Positions 1-12,776 of a stretch of 64,000 bases of DNA are shown here, piece after piece. The translations under genes were made by a program, and so were the position numbers. The stretch is taken from positions 4,278,001 to 4,342,000 of the forward strand of contig JAQQWL010000011.1 in the NCBI GenBank assembly GCA_038363925.1, read 5' to 3'. Each line of letters starts with the position of its first letter. Position 1 is the first letter of the stretch. Source of the stretch: Apiospora phragmitis. Its lineage: Eukaryota > Ascomycota > Sordariomycetes > Amphisphaeriales > Apiosporaceae. The notes beneath the pieces were generated by a model, which saw nothing but the letters and a program-made list of their open reading frames with translations, was not told the origin of the DNA and made no database searches.

Positions 1-1375
1 CTCTGGATAACACGCGTGTTCATCCAGAAGATTATGAGCTCGGCCGAAAGATGGCTGCTGATGCTCTCGAGCTTGACGAGGAAGATGTCAAGGCCGAGAC
101 TGACGAGAACGGCGCCGGTGCTATTGTGCGGAAACTTTTCAAGGACGACGAGCAAGAGAAGGTTAATGAGCTTATCCTTGAAGAATACGCAGAACAGCTA
201 GAGAAGAACTACAGCCAAAGGAAGCGAGCAACATTGGAAACTATTCGGGCTGAGCTGCAGGCGCCGTACGAGGAACTCCGACGGAACTTTGGCGTCCTGA
301 ATGCCGATCAGATCTTTGTCATGTTCACTGGCGAGACCAAGGAGTCTTTGGCAGAGGGCATGGTTGTTTCGGTCAATGTACGGGTGGTCAAAGATGATTT
401 CGCCATCGCCAAACTTGACTGCGGCATCGAGGGCCGTATCGAAGCCCATGAGGTCACATCTCGTGGCAATGTTTCGATCAAAGAGGTCATTCACGTTGGG
501 CAGACGACGCAAGCCAAGATTTTGGAACTCAATCGCAAGGACTTTATGGCGAAGCTGTCCATGCGCGAGGACTCGTTACGGCGTCCATACAAGAGGTATG
601 GAGACCATGATCGTAGCATTTGGGATGTCGCACTCGAGAACAAGGACAAGGAAGCTGGACAGGAGAAGGACCGCGTAACGGGACGTGCCCAAAGAGTGGT
701 CAAGCACAACCTATTCAAGCCGTTCAATTCTTTCGACGCCGAGCAGTATCTTGGCTCCAAGGACAAGGGCGATGTTGTTATTCGTCCGTCCGGAAAGGGC
801 AATGACCATCTTACGATCACGTGGAAGGTTGCAGATGGTGTTTACCAACATCTCGATGTCCTCGAACTCCAAAAGGAGAACGATTTCACGCTCGGCAAGA
901 AGCTGTGCATTGGCTCCAAGACGTACAGTGATCTCGATGAATTGATTCAAGAACATGTACGGGCCATGGCTCGTATGGTGGACCAAATGATGAACCACGA
1001 CAAGTTCAAGAAGGGCAGCATTTCGGAACTTGGTGAGTCTACTTGTTTGTTATACGTGCCTGTGATGGAAAAATACTAATCAAAAACCCAGAGAAATGGT
1101 TGACGGCCTACTCGGATGCGAATCCGACTCGTTCTAGCTATGCGTTCTGCATTGACCCGAAACATCCTGGCTACTTTTACCTGTGCTTCAAGGCCAACAA
1201 GGCGGCCAAGATTGGACATTGGTTCGTACGGATCATACCGAATGGATTCGAGTTTCTGAAGGAGAAATATCCAAACATGCGTGATCTTTGCAACGGATTC
1301 AAGACACGCTTCAACGTTGAGATAGCCAAGATGGTGGAGAACGCCAAGCGAGGCCCCAGACAACATCACAGATGA
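1..1375 (+). CDS. SPT6: Transcription elongation factor Spt6, C-terminal part
   Basis: Spt6 is a histone chaperone and elongation factor that travels with RNA polymerase II. The 5' end lies outside the window; the reading frame is already open at base 3. Seen here in order: the end of the DLD/helical region, an S1 RNA-binding domain (about 330-570), then the tandem SH2 module (about 690-1340) that binds the phosphorylated Rpb1 linker, with the phosphate-pocket arginine in VVIRPS. One intron, 1033-1091, has GTGAGT at its start, TACTAATC as branch site and CAG at its end; it joins codon G|AG. The stop is at 1373-1375, soon after the second SH2 fold, so the tail is short and basic. This is one of only two genes here without a visible frame break, and both are partial. 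Confidence 0.93.
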
Positions 1376-2561
1376 ATGAGAAGGGAGGCTGAGAAAAAGC
1401 AGATAATTGCGATGATTAGAGGACCGGGCGACTATTCTGGGCTGGGTCCATAGCATGGATAACGCAAAAGCTCCAGGGCCTTGAAGAGCTGGAGCAAGTC
1501 TGTATTTGTATGGAAGATGGCTTTTAAGAGGCCACAGGTTGCATAAGAAGCGATTTTAATCTACGTCTGTAATCAAGAATGAGCATAAGTAGGATCGTGA
1601 CTTGGAGTCATTTGGATGGTACTTTTTTCTTAGGTTAGTGCTTAAGCTGGAAAGGGGCAAGTGACAAGGGGGCCTTCCAGGGCCTTCCAACCCCCTCCCC
1701 ATTGCCCCCTACTCAGGTGTAGCGGGCGGGCTAGGGTGCTGTAGTGCGTAGCTGAGCAGCACGGATACACCGGCGACTTGGGTCTCGACGACAGGTACCG
1801 GAAATGGCTACTGGGAAAACCCGCCCCCCAGTTTTCGAACCGAAGACGGACAGACCTATCAAAATTAGTCTTGAGTGAAGGAATACCTAGTACCTTAGGT
1901 ACCTAAACAAATTCAATACGGCGTAAAGTGAGCAATGAAAAACAGGTTTGGTCTCCTCAACTCCGAAGGGGCCAAGCCCACCGTACGTACACACACGTAT
2001 CCGTACCTACGCAGCCTTGGTCGGTTGGTACGGGACGCACGGCTATGGCATGCGTTTTGTTTGGGCGGGAAGGATATGCCAAGGATCCTACATATTCGGG
2101 CTATGTGCCTGTAAGGGCCCCCCACCCGATCACTAAAGTACCGTGGGCATCGTTAGGAGGCAGTAAATTAGGCGAAACAATGATTGACATTGACTTTTGA
2201 CAGCAGAACACAAAGCCCGTCACCTCGCCTTACATAGCATTCAACTGACCTCAGCCCTTCTCGTCTCCGGTCCTCTCTTATTCGTCTTGGGAAGCATTAT
2301 TACCTACGTAGCCATGGCCCAAGCGACTCGAACATAAGCGCCACGATTCCTGTGTCTTTTCCTTGCTTTCCCTCCTCTCAAGCTTTTGGAATGGTTCTCC
2401 TGCTGTTGCTGCGTCATACTTGAGTTGAGGCAACAGGGATCATCAAGACCGACCTCCTTGTGGACAACCCAAGCCACTTTTGCTTGTGACCGAGTCTTAA
2501 TCAACGCGACACTCTCGCTTTCCCCCAATTCCGACCGTGGCCAAAGTCCTGTATACATACA
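1376..2561. other. Intergenic region between SPT6 and OSH3
   Basis: No convincing gene. It contains C-rich and G-rich stretches (about 1670-1720), a palindromic TACCTAG/TAGGTACCTA cluster at 1884-1905, and pyrimidine-rich DNA at 2220-2290 that probably belongs to the OSH3 promoter and leader. Confidence 0.6.
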
Positions 2562-5500
2562 ATGGCGGGAATAGAGCAGTTGGAAATCCATAGCAAGGTA
2601 AGCTGTCCCAGGCATCCCGTGCGCGCATTTGCATTGCGCGTCCTCACGCTGAACGTTGAACCCGGGCTGACGCGAATTCCATGGTGCTATAGTCCTACAT
2701 CGTTCGCTGGGTCAAGGTGGACGAAGGGGCATACGATATCATGGAGTGTCCAACCACACAAGAAGTCCATCAACTTCGGCATCGTCAAGCATCCGGGCTC
2801 CGGCGCGGGCGCGACGACCACTCTGGCATCTTCGGCGGCTAGCGTCGACGAGCTGAACAAGTCATTCGAAAACATCGAGGGGTCTAGCAATACGAAGGGC
2901 AACCGCTTCAGACGCGATGCCAGCTCGGCCGAGGAACAGCTCCAGAACAAAGGTTTTGCCATTATGAAATGGCACGGGAAATGCGAAGCCGACAAGGTCT
3001 CTATGGGCACCTACGATGTTTTAGCTGGCGAGGGGGCCATGTTCGGCCTGGTTTTCGACAATACATTTTCGAAACAAACAAGCAAGACGGCCACATTTGT
3101 CCTGTTGACCTATCCTACCGGTCAATCGCCACAGGGTGCGGCCTATCTACCGAACCTGCAAGCTGGCGCTGCTAGCAAGTCTAGCCTCGTAAAGCCAAGT
3201 CCGCAGATGGGTGCTACTGCTTCCGACTCAGTGGACAGTTTGCAGAGCCATAGGACGAGGGCTCTCTCCCTAGCTGGTCGTAGCGACGGGGGGACATCCT
3301 CGACATACCATACAGGCAATCTACTCAAGAGACGCAGGAAGAAGGGCCAGGGCTTTGCGCGCCGCTTCTTCTCTCTGGACTACTCGTCATGTACGCTGTC
3401 GTACTACTATAATCGCAATTCCTCAGCTCTGCGCGGTGCGATCCCGCTGAGTCTGGCTGCAATCGCCGCGGACGAGCGACGCCGTGAAATCAATATCGAC
3501 TCCGGCGCTGAGGTATGGCATCTCAGAGCCTCCAACCCCAAGGACTTCGATGATTGGGCCAAGGCCCTGGAAAGAGCAAGTCGAATCGCTCGAGGCCTCG
3601 AGCCAGAGCCCTCCCCCGATCATCTGAATGTCCCACACTCGAAGCAGCGGCCCGTCGTCAATACCGTAGCCCCAGGCTCCAGCAATCATGTCGAGGAAGA
3701 TGGGGAGTGGCACCAAGTTGAAACTCTGGTGAGCCGCGTAGTCGGCACACGAGATGCTCTCCGTAGATTGGTCAAAGATATGTCATCCCAGAAGCAGTAC
3801 AATGCTCGTCCGGGCACGGGCGGTTCCTACCTCTCGCCCAACCCCCCAAGTGTGACCGAGGAAGCAGCAGAAGGTTACTTTCCCTCGCAGGGCCAAGACA
3901 AGCGGCCGTTCTGGAAGCGCAAGTCTAGTACATCTGTGTCGTCTCCAGGCTCGGCAACCACGGTGGTTCCCAATGGGCCAGCTCATGAACGGAAGAATTC
4001 AAAGGGGGACGGATGAAGAGCGTAGTGCGCAGGAGCACTGTGCTGCTCTGCTCAACGACCTCGACTCGGTCGTGACAGAATTTACCGCCGTAATTGCCAA
4101 GAGTAAGAGAAGACGCACCTCGGCGCCTATGTCGGCGGCGGCAGGCTCAAGAAGAAGCATGGAATCGACGGCGTCCACAGAAGAGTTCTTTGATGCCGAG
4201 GCAGGTGAAACGGATGATCGGAACCAAGTTGTCATGATCGACCGCCAAAGCGAGGAAGATGATTCGCAGGGGTCAGAAGCCGATGATGCGTCTATACACT
4301 CTTCTTCGTCAGTCTCCTCTGTCGGAGAGGAAGACAAGCCCTTAGATGCCACTGGTGCTGCCGCACTTTTCCCAGCCAAGCCCAAGTCCCTTATTCCTCT
4401 CCCCATCGATATCGGAGTTGAGAGACGCCGTACCGTGCCACCCGCTACTGTCCCTCCGCCTTCTCTTATTGCATTTGTGCGCAAGAACGTTGGCAAAGAT
4501 CTTAGCACAATCTCCATGCCAGTCTCTTCCAACGAGCCCTTGTCGCTAGTCCAACGCGTGGCGGAACAGCTTGAGTACGCACAGCTTCTTGACAAAGCCG
4601 CCAAGCTGAACTCGGCAGATGAGAGGCTGGTGTATATGGCAGCATTTGCGATTTCGCAGTTCAGTGGGTACCGCGGTAAAGAGCGCGCCACTCGCAAACC
4701 GTTCAACCCCTTGCTCGGTGAGACTTTTGAGCTGCTTCGCACAGACTCCGAGATGCCTGGCGGATTCCGCCTTGTCGTCGAAAAGGTTTCTCATCGTCCG
4801 GTACGGTTGGCCATGCAAGCTGACGCGGCGCTTTGGTCCTTCACTCAGAGCCCTGCCCTGACCCAGAAATTCTGGGGAAAGAGTGCCGAAGTCACAACCG
4901 AGGGCCGAGTGCGTGTTGCTCTACGTCTGCCAGACGGTACTGATGAGCTGTACTCGTGGACCATAGCCACCATGTTCCTTCGCAACGTCGTCATGGGCGA
5001 GAAGTACGTGGAGCCCGTGGGCACGATGGATATAAACAACGAGAGCACCGGCGCGAAAGCCGTCGCGGAGTTCAGATCACGCGGCATGTTCGGCGGCCGT
5101 GGAGAGGATGTTCATGTCGAGTTTCAAGATGCCAATGGCCAGAGTACTGGGTCACCACTCACTGGCACCTGGACGGGCTCGCTGAAAAGTGGCAGCCAAG
5201 AGATTTGGAAGGTCGGTGACCTTGTCCCCAACGCACCCAACACATACGGGTTGACGGCCTTCGCGGCCACTCTTAACGAGATTACCGATATCGAGCGTAA
5301 CCGCCTGCCGCCGACGGATAGCCGTCTCCGTCCGGACCAACGGCGCGCAGAAGAAGGCAAGCTCGACGACGCCGAGGACAAGAAGGTCCTGCTCGAGGAG
5401 GCGCAGCGGGTGAGGAGGCGCGATCTGGAGGCCCGCGGCGAGACCTGGAGTCCCAAGTGGTTTGTGAAGGCCAGCGATGACCAGAGCGAAGAGGAGGTTT

Positions 5501-5595
5501 GGAGGCTGAAGAGCGGCAAGGACGGTTACTGGGAGAGCCGTGAGCACAAGTTCGAAGGGGTCAACGTAGAGGATATATTTGCGATGGGTGCTTAA
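2562..5595 (+). CDS. OSH3: Oxysterol-binding-protein-related protein, Osh3 type
   Basis: A lipid-transfer protein acting at ER-plasma membrane contacts, where yeast Osh3 couples PI4P to Sac1. Corrected length is 978 residues. Exon 1 is 2562-2597 (12 codons), the intron is 2598-2692, and exon 2 runs to the stop. Domains in order: N-terminal GOLD-like domain (about 13-185), PH domain (about 218-309, starting at NLLKRRRKK), an acidic FFAT-type motif EEFFDAEA (about 508-515) that would bind ER VAP proteins, and the ligand-binding ORD (about 615-960). The usual EQVSHHP signature reads VSHRP at 710-714. Two frame breaks need correction: GGGG at 2726-2729 has one G too many (the frame before it encodes SYIVRWVKV, the frame after it GHTISWSVQPHKK), and GGGGG at 4004-4008 also has one too many. 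Skipping the first break by splicing at 2725-2726 is possible but would delete 12 conserved residues. Confidence 0.9.
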
Positions 5596-6257
5596 CAGCG
5601 TCGTTTACCTTCCAATTCCATTTTTCTGGTGCATTGAAAGAAAGCTCCCAAATTTTTTGTGTATCACGTTGTAATTGAGAGGAGGCGAAACAAAAAGGGG
5701 TGAAGTGGATGAAATCAAGGGGCCGCGGGGAAAAGACCCGGTGTCAGCCTAGGCAAGACATTAGAGACAGATTCTTATCAATCACAACTCGTAAAACCAA
5801 TGGTCACTTGCACATCACTTTGATTCACGATTCAGTCTCTTGCTGCTACGACGTTAAGACGGCGAGGTTGACGAGATAAGGAGTAGACTGCTCGGTTGGG
5901 AAGAACACCAGGGCCGGTACACTCTTTTGCCATCGAACCATGTTGCGTACACGGAGCATTATTACTAAGTATGTTTACATATGTAACTTTATGCCATGTC
6001 TACCGACAGTTTACCCATACCTCTCTATCTTGTGAATCTAGTACTATATAATAGGGAACCGTGATGAGCCGCTGACTTCATAGGAAACCCCGTGCGGGTA
6101 AAGCGCATTGAGGATGGTCAATGCTGGACGTTGCCAGGGGTTTGCTCTGGTATTGTCTGCTTCACTTTGACCGGGTGTAATCGGCATTATTCCTACATAT
6201 CTCAGTAACGTACGGTATGCGGCCTCGGTAAGTCGTCCAAAATGACATAATACCACC

Positions 6258-6903
6258 GTGATGGATCTTCCTTTGCAGCGTTCATGCTTGTCAAGATTCG
6301 TCCAGGACTATATTCTAGACCTATTTGCTTCTCGTGTTCGGAACAAGTATCGATCGAGTTTCAAGCCACATGGTCTGCTCCTAGAATACCTGTGTTCAGT
6401 AAGGGTGCTGCACAAGATCGATCTGCTGAGATGGGTATTCCACTCAATGGAGAACCAAAAGCTTCGAGGCAAGTGTCAAATAGCATTCCATCACCTGGTC
6501 CTGGTCACTTGAGTGTCGAATGTATTGTCCGTCATCGTTTTCTAGTCTCCAGACCATCCTCCTCAAATTGTCATACTGGGTGTTCCATGGATCCGTCTCT
6601 TTTGCTGTACGATACCAGAACCCAGTTTCATCCCATCATGTACCAGTGTGTCCTCGACTCCTCAGAGGCTCTGTCGTCGTCATCGTGGGGGGTCGATGGG
6701 CGCATCTAGGCAAACCCTTCCTGGGCTCTCGAGCACCTGTGGTACAACGTCCTGGTTTGATCGTTGCTCGGTCCCTGGTTCCCAAAGCGGAGCCTCTTCC
6801 ATCGATGAAGCCAAGAAGCGGCTTGATGCGAAGGCGAGAGAATCTGACTTCCTTATCGGAGTTGTCGCCGCCATGATGTTTTGTCTTCCTGCGTCCGCAT
6901 AGC
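6258..6903 (+). CDS. Weak candidate: uncharacterised small protein
   Basis: I do not recognise this. A frame from an ATG at 6284 is open to 6709. If one G is removed from the six-G run at 6687-6692, the frame continues to a stop at 6903, giving about 206 residues with a plausible amphipathic stretch (SSIDEAKKRLDAKARES) followed by a hydrophobic tail (FLIGVVAAMMFC). A possible 3' splice site (TTTGCAG) lies just before the ATG. The join copies the kind of error seen in the real genes, but open frames of 120-140 codons arise by chance in 9 kb of DNA at this base composition, so support is thin. Confidence 0.25.
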
Positions 6904-6940
6904 AGCGCCTCTTTATTTCTTGTCGCGGACCCATCCATGC

Positions 6941-6962
6941 CTCACTCACTCACTCACTCACT
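6941..6962. repeat. (CTCA)n microsatellite
   Basis: A short run of about five CTCA units. No functional implication seen. Confidence 0.85.
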
Positions 6963-8352
6963 CCATCCACTTCAGAGCACTCCACCGTGCCGTCATCGGT
7001 ATGGTAGAATGAAGCCATCGAAGCGTCCCATGATCCAGCCTCGAGAGCCCACATCCGATTTGTTCCATCCTTGATCGACTCCTAACTTTCTTTTTGAGAT
7101 GGCTTCCGAATGTTATCGTGAGTGCAGGGTTGAGTGGTCACGGTGCATGACTTTGCAAGCCATCCGGATGTGTCTTCGAGAGAAGTGGGTTGTGAGGCTT
7201 TTGTGTGTGAAACAATGCCCGAGGAGGTAGGGCGGGAAGGATTGGAACCTGGTGCTCTTTATAGATGCTCGTCCATGTGTGTGCTCAGGTGACCCCCTCC
7301 GCCCTTGGCTCCTCCTCTCCTTAGACGTGCATGCATATGTGAAATGGCAGCCCACATACGTATGCAGGAAAAGAGTATACAGTAGTTGCTTTCGACCTGC
7401 CTATCATGACCCCTGGGCCATGGTGCCATCAGCAGCAAGCCGCCACCGACCCCATTCCCGCCACCAATAGGCAGATCCCGAATAGCTCGGGTAACGCAAA
7501 AGCGTCCTGGCATGCGCATGGTGGCCCCAGTAGGGCTGTAGGGAGAAGAGGGGATATGGACAGGGAGACTTCCGATGATCTGGCCGTATAGCGTACATCT
7601 ATGTGATCCCCTTCCGCATTTAACTCAGTCTCGGCACATTGCAGAAAAAGGGGCGTCTTCCGGTTGCTCGTGGAATTGGCTAGTCCTCTTCTGCAGGCAG
7701 GTTCCGCGCGTTTCTACCATCATGCCCTGGTCTTGGCGCACCCACGACGCATCGTAAACCACACACTCATCTGCCGCTATACAGACGCGTGTACAAACTC
7801 AAATAACGAGCGGCGGCTTCTTCTGCTTGGGATCATGGCTTGGCCGGCGGAGCATGGGTTATTGGACCGGTGCAAACAAGCTTACGAAGCACCCCGATTG
7901 CGGGAGCGGGATGGGATGCCACTCGTCAATCATTGGATGGTTAGTCGGTAGGAGGAGAGAGCAGATCAACGGCTGGCCCAGCCCATCAGCCCGTTTCAGA
8001 GTGCAACATGCATGAACGACTCCCCGGACATCACTGGCGGTTCTGGCAAGCCCAAAAACTCTCACCCCGCATCTGTAGTCCGCCGCCATCCCAGCGTTGT
8101 GTGGGTGTTCGCTCTGTCTGGTTTACTTCTCGTTGGCCCATCTGCAGAGCCGGGCGGCATATCGGGCGGCATATAGTCGTGTCTAGCTTACGACGACACG
8201 GCACGGAATTCTACGAGCTTCCAACGATTCGGATAGTGAGTGGTGGCAGCATTACCATTTGACCAACGGCAGCTTCACTAGACCACCGTCGTTACGGCAA
8301 GGAGACTGAAGATCACTAGCAATACTGAACAATGGCATTGCTTCTTGTTTGC

Positions 8353-9634
8353 TAGAAAGACTGCGGGCCCTTAGATGCAAATTCCGGAGTACCGAAACGT
8401 CTATAGCTGTCTCCCCCAGCATTACAAGGGACCATTCGCCGATGTCCGGACGTCAGGTATACGATGTCTCGGTGATAGAGCGCCTACACCGAGAGGCCCC
8501 ATGCTAGCAGTGGTCACACGAATAACTAAAGCTCGAGGAGGCGCCAGGGCAAAGAGACGCCTTACCAGATCCACGACGAGTTGCGAGTTTGGATGGAGTA
8601 ACAACATCAATAGTGTAAGACAATGCCGGGGAGGCTTCACCTTCACACCGTGATTCAAGCAATAATCGTCCCCTGTGGGATCCCATGGGGCAACAGGTGA
8701 GTCAGTGTACATAACATCGGAACTCGGTGCTTGTAACTGCGTGTCGGTGGTTCAGTGGTGCGACTTGCTGTGATGTTCGGGCATGATATGATGTAGGTGA
8801 AAGAATCACTTACTGTAGAGCCTCTCCGGCGGCAGGTTCCGTTGGCGAAGAAACACCAAAGTCAGACCAGGGGGCTGCCGTGCAAGAATCAAGCTTTACT
8901 GTCACTTGTCCGAAATAATCGCGGTAGGCAATATCCGTGCAGATCTTGTCATATATCAGAAGGCAGATGCCATAGAGGTAAAGTAGGCCACTACAAGGCT
9001 CGTGCGGACCCGGCACAGAGAACCTCCGTAGCCCGTCCGGTCCATAGAAGAGGTACCGACTGGTATTTTGGCTTCTTCTTCATGGGAAACCGCCAAGTGC
9101 CAAAGAGGACTCTGGAGCCTCCGGTGATAAAGGATCTGCCCATATCGAATGTCTCTTGGTACTGTTCTTTAGTCAGTCGGGGCTTGTATGGGGGCTAGAT
9201 GGGTCTCTAGAGTGGTGCCTTACGAAGTGAGATGGGGATATCCGAAAGACTATAGTCCGGCCCGGAAATTAGACTCTTGTTTTAGATGACGATAGCGTCT
9301 CGGGCTTTTTGACAGTCTGCCCTAGAAAGTAGAGACCGTCTGCTCTGTCGTTCTCTTTAAAACGAACCCAGAGCTTTTCTGCAGGGAGAAGTCGATGGAA
9401 CAGATGACCATATGACGGCTTGAGAACACGCTTGATATTCGCGATCTGGAAAATCCGGCAGAAAAGGGTGTATATACGCCAATTCTTGATCAACCACACG
9501 AAGCGGAACATGTCGAATATCCCCGAAACCCCTTCGGAAGACGATACATTGACAGTAACCCTAGGAGGAGCTCGAACGGGCCTACCGATCCATTGATACT
9601 TGTTGGCGATTCCGGGCGATGAAACAACGAGAAA
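8353..9634 (-). CDS. Candidate uncharacterised multi-exon gene or gene remnant
   Basis: On the minus strand an open frame from about 9634 continues through 9511 (MFRFVWLIKNW) to 9269. Restoring one base in the four-T run at 9280-9283 carries it on to a good donor at 9223. A 57-nt intron (9167-9223, GTAAGG start, TGACTAAAG end) leads to a second exon starting QQYQETFDMGRSF. Removing one base from the T run at 9066-9069 extends that exon to another GTAAGT donor near 8810. Coding-like sequence continues with more breaks to a stop near 8353. The codons end mostly in C or G and the splice signals are normal for this genome. The start codon and last exons are unresolved. I recognise no domain. It could be a lineage-specific gene, a decaying gene or a chance assembly. 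Confidence 0.3.
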
Positions 9635-11852
9635 AAGTCACCGCACACGGAAATCCGGGGCTGAAAGAGCAGCTGGACTCCTTGGCTCGATCCTTGGCCA
9701 ATGATATCCAGTGGACAACGGAAACATACCTCGCTGCATTCGACACATACACACCCTCACTACGTTAACCTGGCACATAAGACAAACATCTTATGGCCTG
9801 CTGATTACTGATTGACCACCACAAAACAGGACATTTCATTTGCACGAATAACACACCCACGATGCACTCCACATGCGGGGTGAGGCTGAGGGACAAGGTA
9901 GGACAGACATGGCGACGGCAAACCAAACCACCTAGTATTCGCCCTTCCGCGAACGACACAGCCTTGCAGCCAGAGACCGAGTCTCCAGGACAGCAACGCC
10001 ACGAGCAGCATGTAAGTCCCCGCGCCATACGAGGAACACGAACAGTCACCGGTGGGGGGAGCAGTTGTGGATTGTGGCTATCCGTCGGATTGGTCGCGGC
10101 GCTATGAGCTGTCTGCTTTGCTTGGCACGCTGCAAGAAGAAGGACGACGAGCGAGTTCGGAAGGGCAATATCTAGAGTTGGCCATTCGGGTATCTCGTCC
10201 TTGGTTCGGGACCGAAGCCAGTCGAGGTCGTCCTAGTGTAACAAGGGCAGGACGACTCGCCCGACGATGTCATCGTCATCGTCGCCAATCAATCTCGGGG
10301 CTTGGGACAGCACAATCAAACAACAAGGGACGGATGGACGGGAGAGGCTTGACGCTGGCGGGAATACCAATAATACGACGAGACAAAGCAACTCCACGGG
10401 CGGGCATGGGTGAAAAAGGATGAGATGGCGTCCCCTTCGCGCATTCGCTTGGCTTGGCGCGCCAAATGGTGGACCGAAGTCGACATCCAGCCGGCGGCCT
10501 AAATACCGACCGGTAGAGACAGGGGGTCTACGAGGGGCAAGGATCTGCGACTATTCAGGCACCAGACACATTGTTGAGACCGCTGATTTCCCGTACGAAA
10601 TAAGGATGAGAGAAAAAGAAAACAAGGCCATTCTCCACGATGGTTGGTTGAGCGAGGTGCAAGGTGAGGCTTGCCTTGGTGGCCGGTCCACTGAACGAAT
10701 CGGTGCGTGCCACAAACACAAGCTATAAACCAAAGGAGGCTGTTTTGGACGATGACACTGCTGATCTAGTTTTTCTTTCTTGCTTGCTCGGTTACCTAAT
10801 CCCGACTTACCGGCTTTAGATAGTCTATTATTGTTATGGTTGTTATAATAATAATAATTATTTCTTTTATTACATTACATGATAGACTGACACTGCATAC
10901 ACGTCTGAGTTGTTTTATTCCTTCTAGAACACTGCACCGAATCACGGCTACTTACTCGGTCGTGACACGGTTGACTAGACGAAAACTGTTTGTGCGACGG
11001 CCGAGCGGGAGAGAAAACAGAGTACGACCGACGCTTCCCAGGCCGTCAAGCAGCAAGTCAGCCGTAGGACGAAATGAATGGACCAAGGTACGCACATAAT
11101 AAAAGTTGAGACATGTTCAGTCGATGCGGCGGTAGACGGGAATTAAAAGAAATTTGGGCTGGGTCGACCGAGGGATCCAATCAAGCCAAAGTACGGATAT
11201 ACCTCCGTACTTGACTTCACCTAAAGTTACGTATACGATATATCAGATCAGATATACTGGTAAAAATAACCGTAGCGCCCATGCGTACATCAGTAAGTAA
11301 GTAGGTAGGCGAAGTGCCGCTGCTTACACAGCATGTTGTCGTAATGGGGACAAATGATTTCTCGAATTCTGATCCTTCGGTATGCACATCCCGATCTGAC
11401 ACAGAAATAAACCTTACAGTAGTGGAAAGGACCTAGCATGGCACCCAGGCGGCTGGGTGGACGGATAGCAACCGTGGCCAGGTGACACAGATGGTTTTCG
11501 TCATGCCGATCTTGGAGGAGGAGGAGGATGACGACTTCAGATGTTGGAAAAACAGTGGGCATACTCCGTACTCGAGATGGATATGGCACAGCAACTAGTT
11601 TGTGCGCATTCAGGTACGAGAACAGGGACAGAATCGTTGCCGTGCTGGGCCAGAAATGTTTTCTCTAGCGGCTGCCTCGTCTAAGGCCAATTGCCAGAAG
11701 TCCCGATCTTCCCGTCTTCGGGGTCCGAGTCCCAATCATCGTGACATTGTGTGGGTAGACTGGTTCAGGCGAGGCCGCCTGGCCGCCCACCTTTGCAGTC
11801 ACTTGACATGGCGAACGAGCATTTTCCATATCCTCAGCTCTGATAAGGCCTG

Positions 11853-11923
<71 letters not shown>
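11853..11923. repeat. (CTAT)n tetranucleotide microsatellite
   Basis: About 17.8 uninterrupted CTAT units over 71 bases. This is the longest perfect microsatellite in the window and is likely to vary in length between strains. Confidence 0.98.
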
Positions 11924-12277
11924 AGCGGCTGACTCTGTTGTTGACCGACAGATCAGTGTGGCTTTTTGCATGTTCTCAACGTATGTGTGTGGCCTGCATA
12001 CCTCCGGTCCAACAAGTGCAAGCCATCCATTGGATTGTGAAACATATAAGACTGCATCGTTTCTCTGCGCGCCCACGCCGCACTAAACTCCCTTGCCGTA
12101 TTATTGTCTGGGTTGAGAGGGTTCTTTCCAACTTTAACTGCCTACCTACCTTATCCATGCTTTGGTTCGGTTGGTCGCCAGCCGAGTTGACACTCTCGCC
12201 GGTGGCGTCCCCGATCAGCCCGATGTAATGCAACGAGAATATAACGACCGCCTCGTCGGTATGGTGTTGCCAAGATA

Positions 12278-12296
12278 TGTGTGTGTGTGTGTGTGT
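12278..12296. repeat. (TG)n dinucleotide run
   Basis: A perfect TG run of 19 bases in intergenic DNA. Confidence 0.95.
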
Positions 12297-12765
12297 AAGT
12301 ATGGATGGGGGTGGACGACAACGGACACGTTTTCTCTTTTTTCCTCGCAGATAACCACTCGTTTGCGCTTATGATACATGGAGAGGAGCATTGAACTAGG
12401 CAGATGTCGCCGTATCGCAGCATATCTACCTACATATCTTAGCTGCTTCGCCCACATGGCTCGCAGCCAATCAGTCAGTACATAAAGTACACAAGACAGG
12501 GTGTAGTCGTAACTGCCAGTATAATAATGGTAATATAGCTTAGGTCGGTCGTACGACAGCACTGAATAGTGGGGGGATCGATCCTGGGGGCAAAGAACTG
12601 GGGCCCCTCAAAGTCAGGCGTCCAGTTGCAGAGTAGATCTGAATGGGATTCGGGAGGGGTGGTAGTGTAAGCCGTTAGCATGGCCGAGGGGCTGTTGGAC
12701 CGACAATCTCAGCTCTGGACCGAGACGTGCAGCAGCCCGTACTCTAGCAGCATAGCTTAATTGGA

Positions 12766-12776
12766 GGGGGGGGGGG
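12766..12776. repeat. G11 homopolymer
   Basis: Eleven consecutive G. Its true length is doubtful given the run-length errors found in coding DNA of this window. Confidence 0.9.

Noticed and set aside
2598..2726. Alternative OSH3 intron that would avoid the first frame shift
   Set aside because: An acceptor at 2725-2726 keeps the frame but deletes the conserved SYIVRWVKVDE segment, and it would not explain the second break at 4004-4008.
9510..9768. Plus-strand frame starting MSNIPETPSEDD that could continue to 9767 after a one-base correction
   Set aside because: Its start codon overlaps the minus-strand candidate and lies head to head with it. Only one can be a normal gene, and the minus strand has better splice signals. 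Not excluded.
10052..10423. 123-codon plus-strand open frame (VDCGYPSDWSRRYELSALL)
   Set aside because: Two frames are equally open here, with no homology or clear gene structure, so I did not call it.
11602..12228. 208-codon open frame spanning the CTAT microsatellite
   Set aside because: Open only because the repeat translates as a stop-free Leu/Ser/Ile/Tyr repeat; no conserved sequence on either side.
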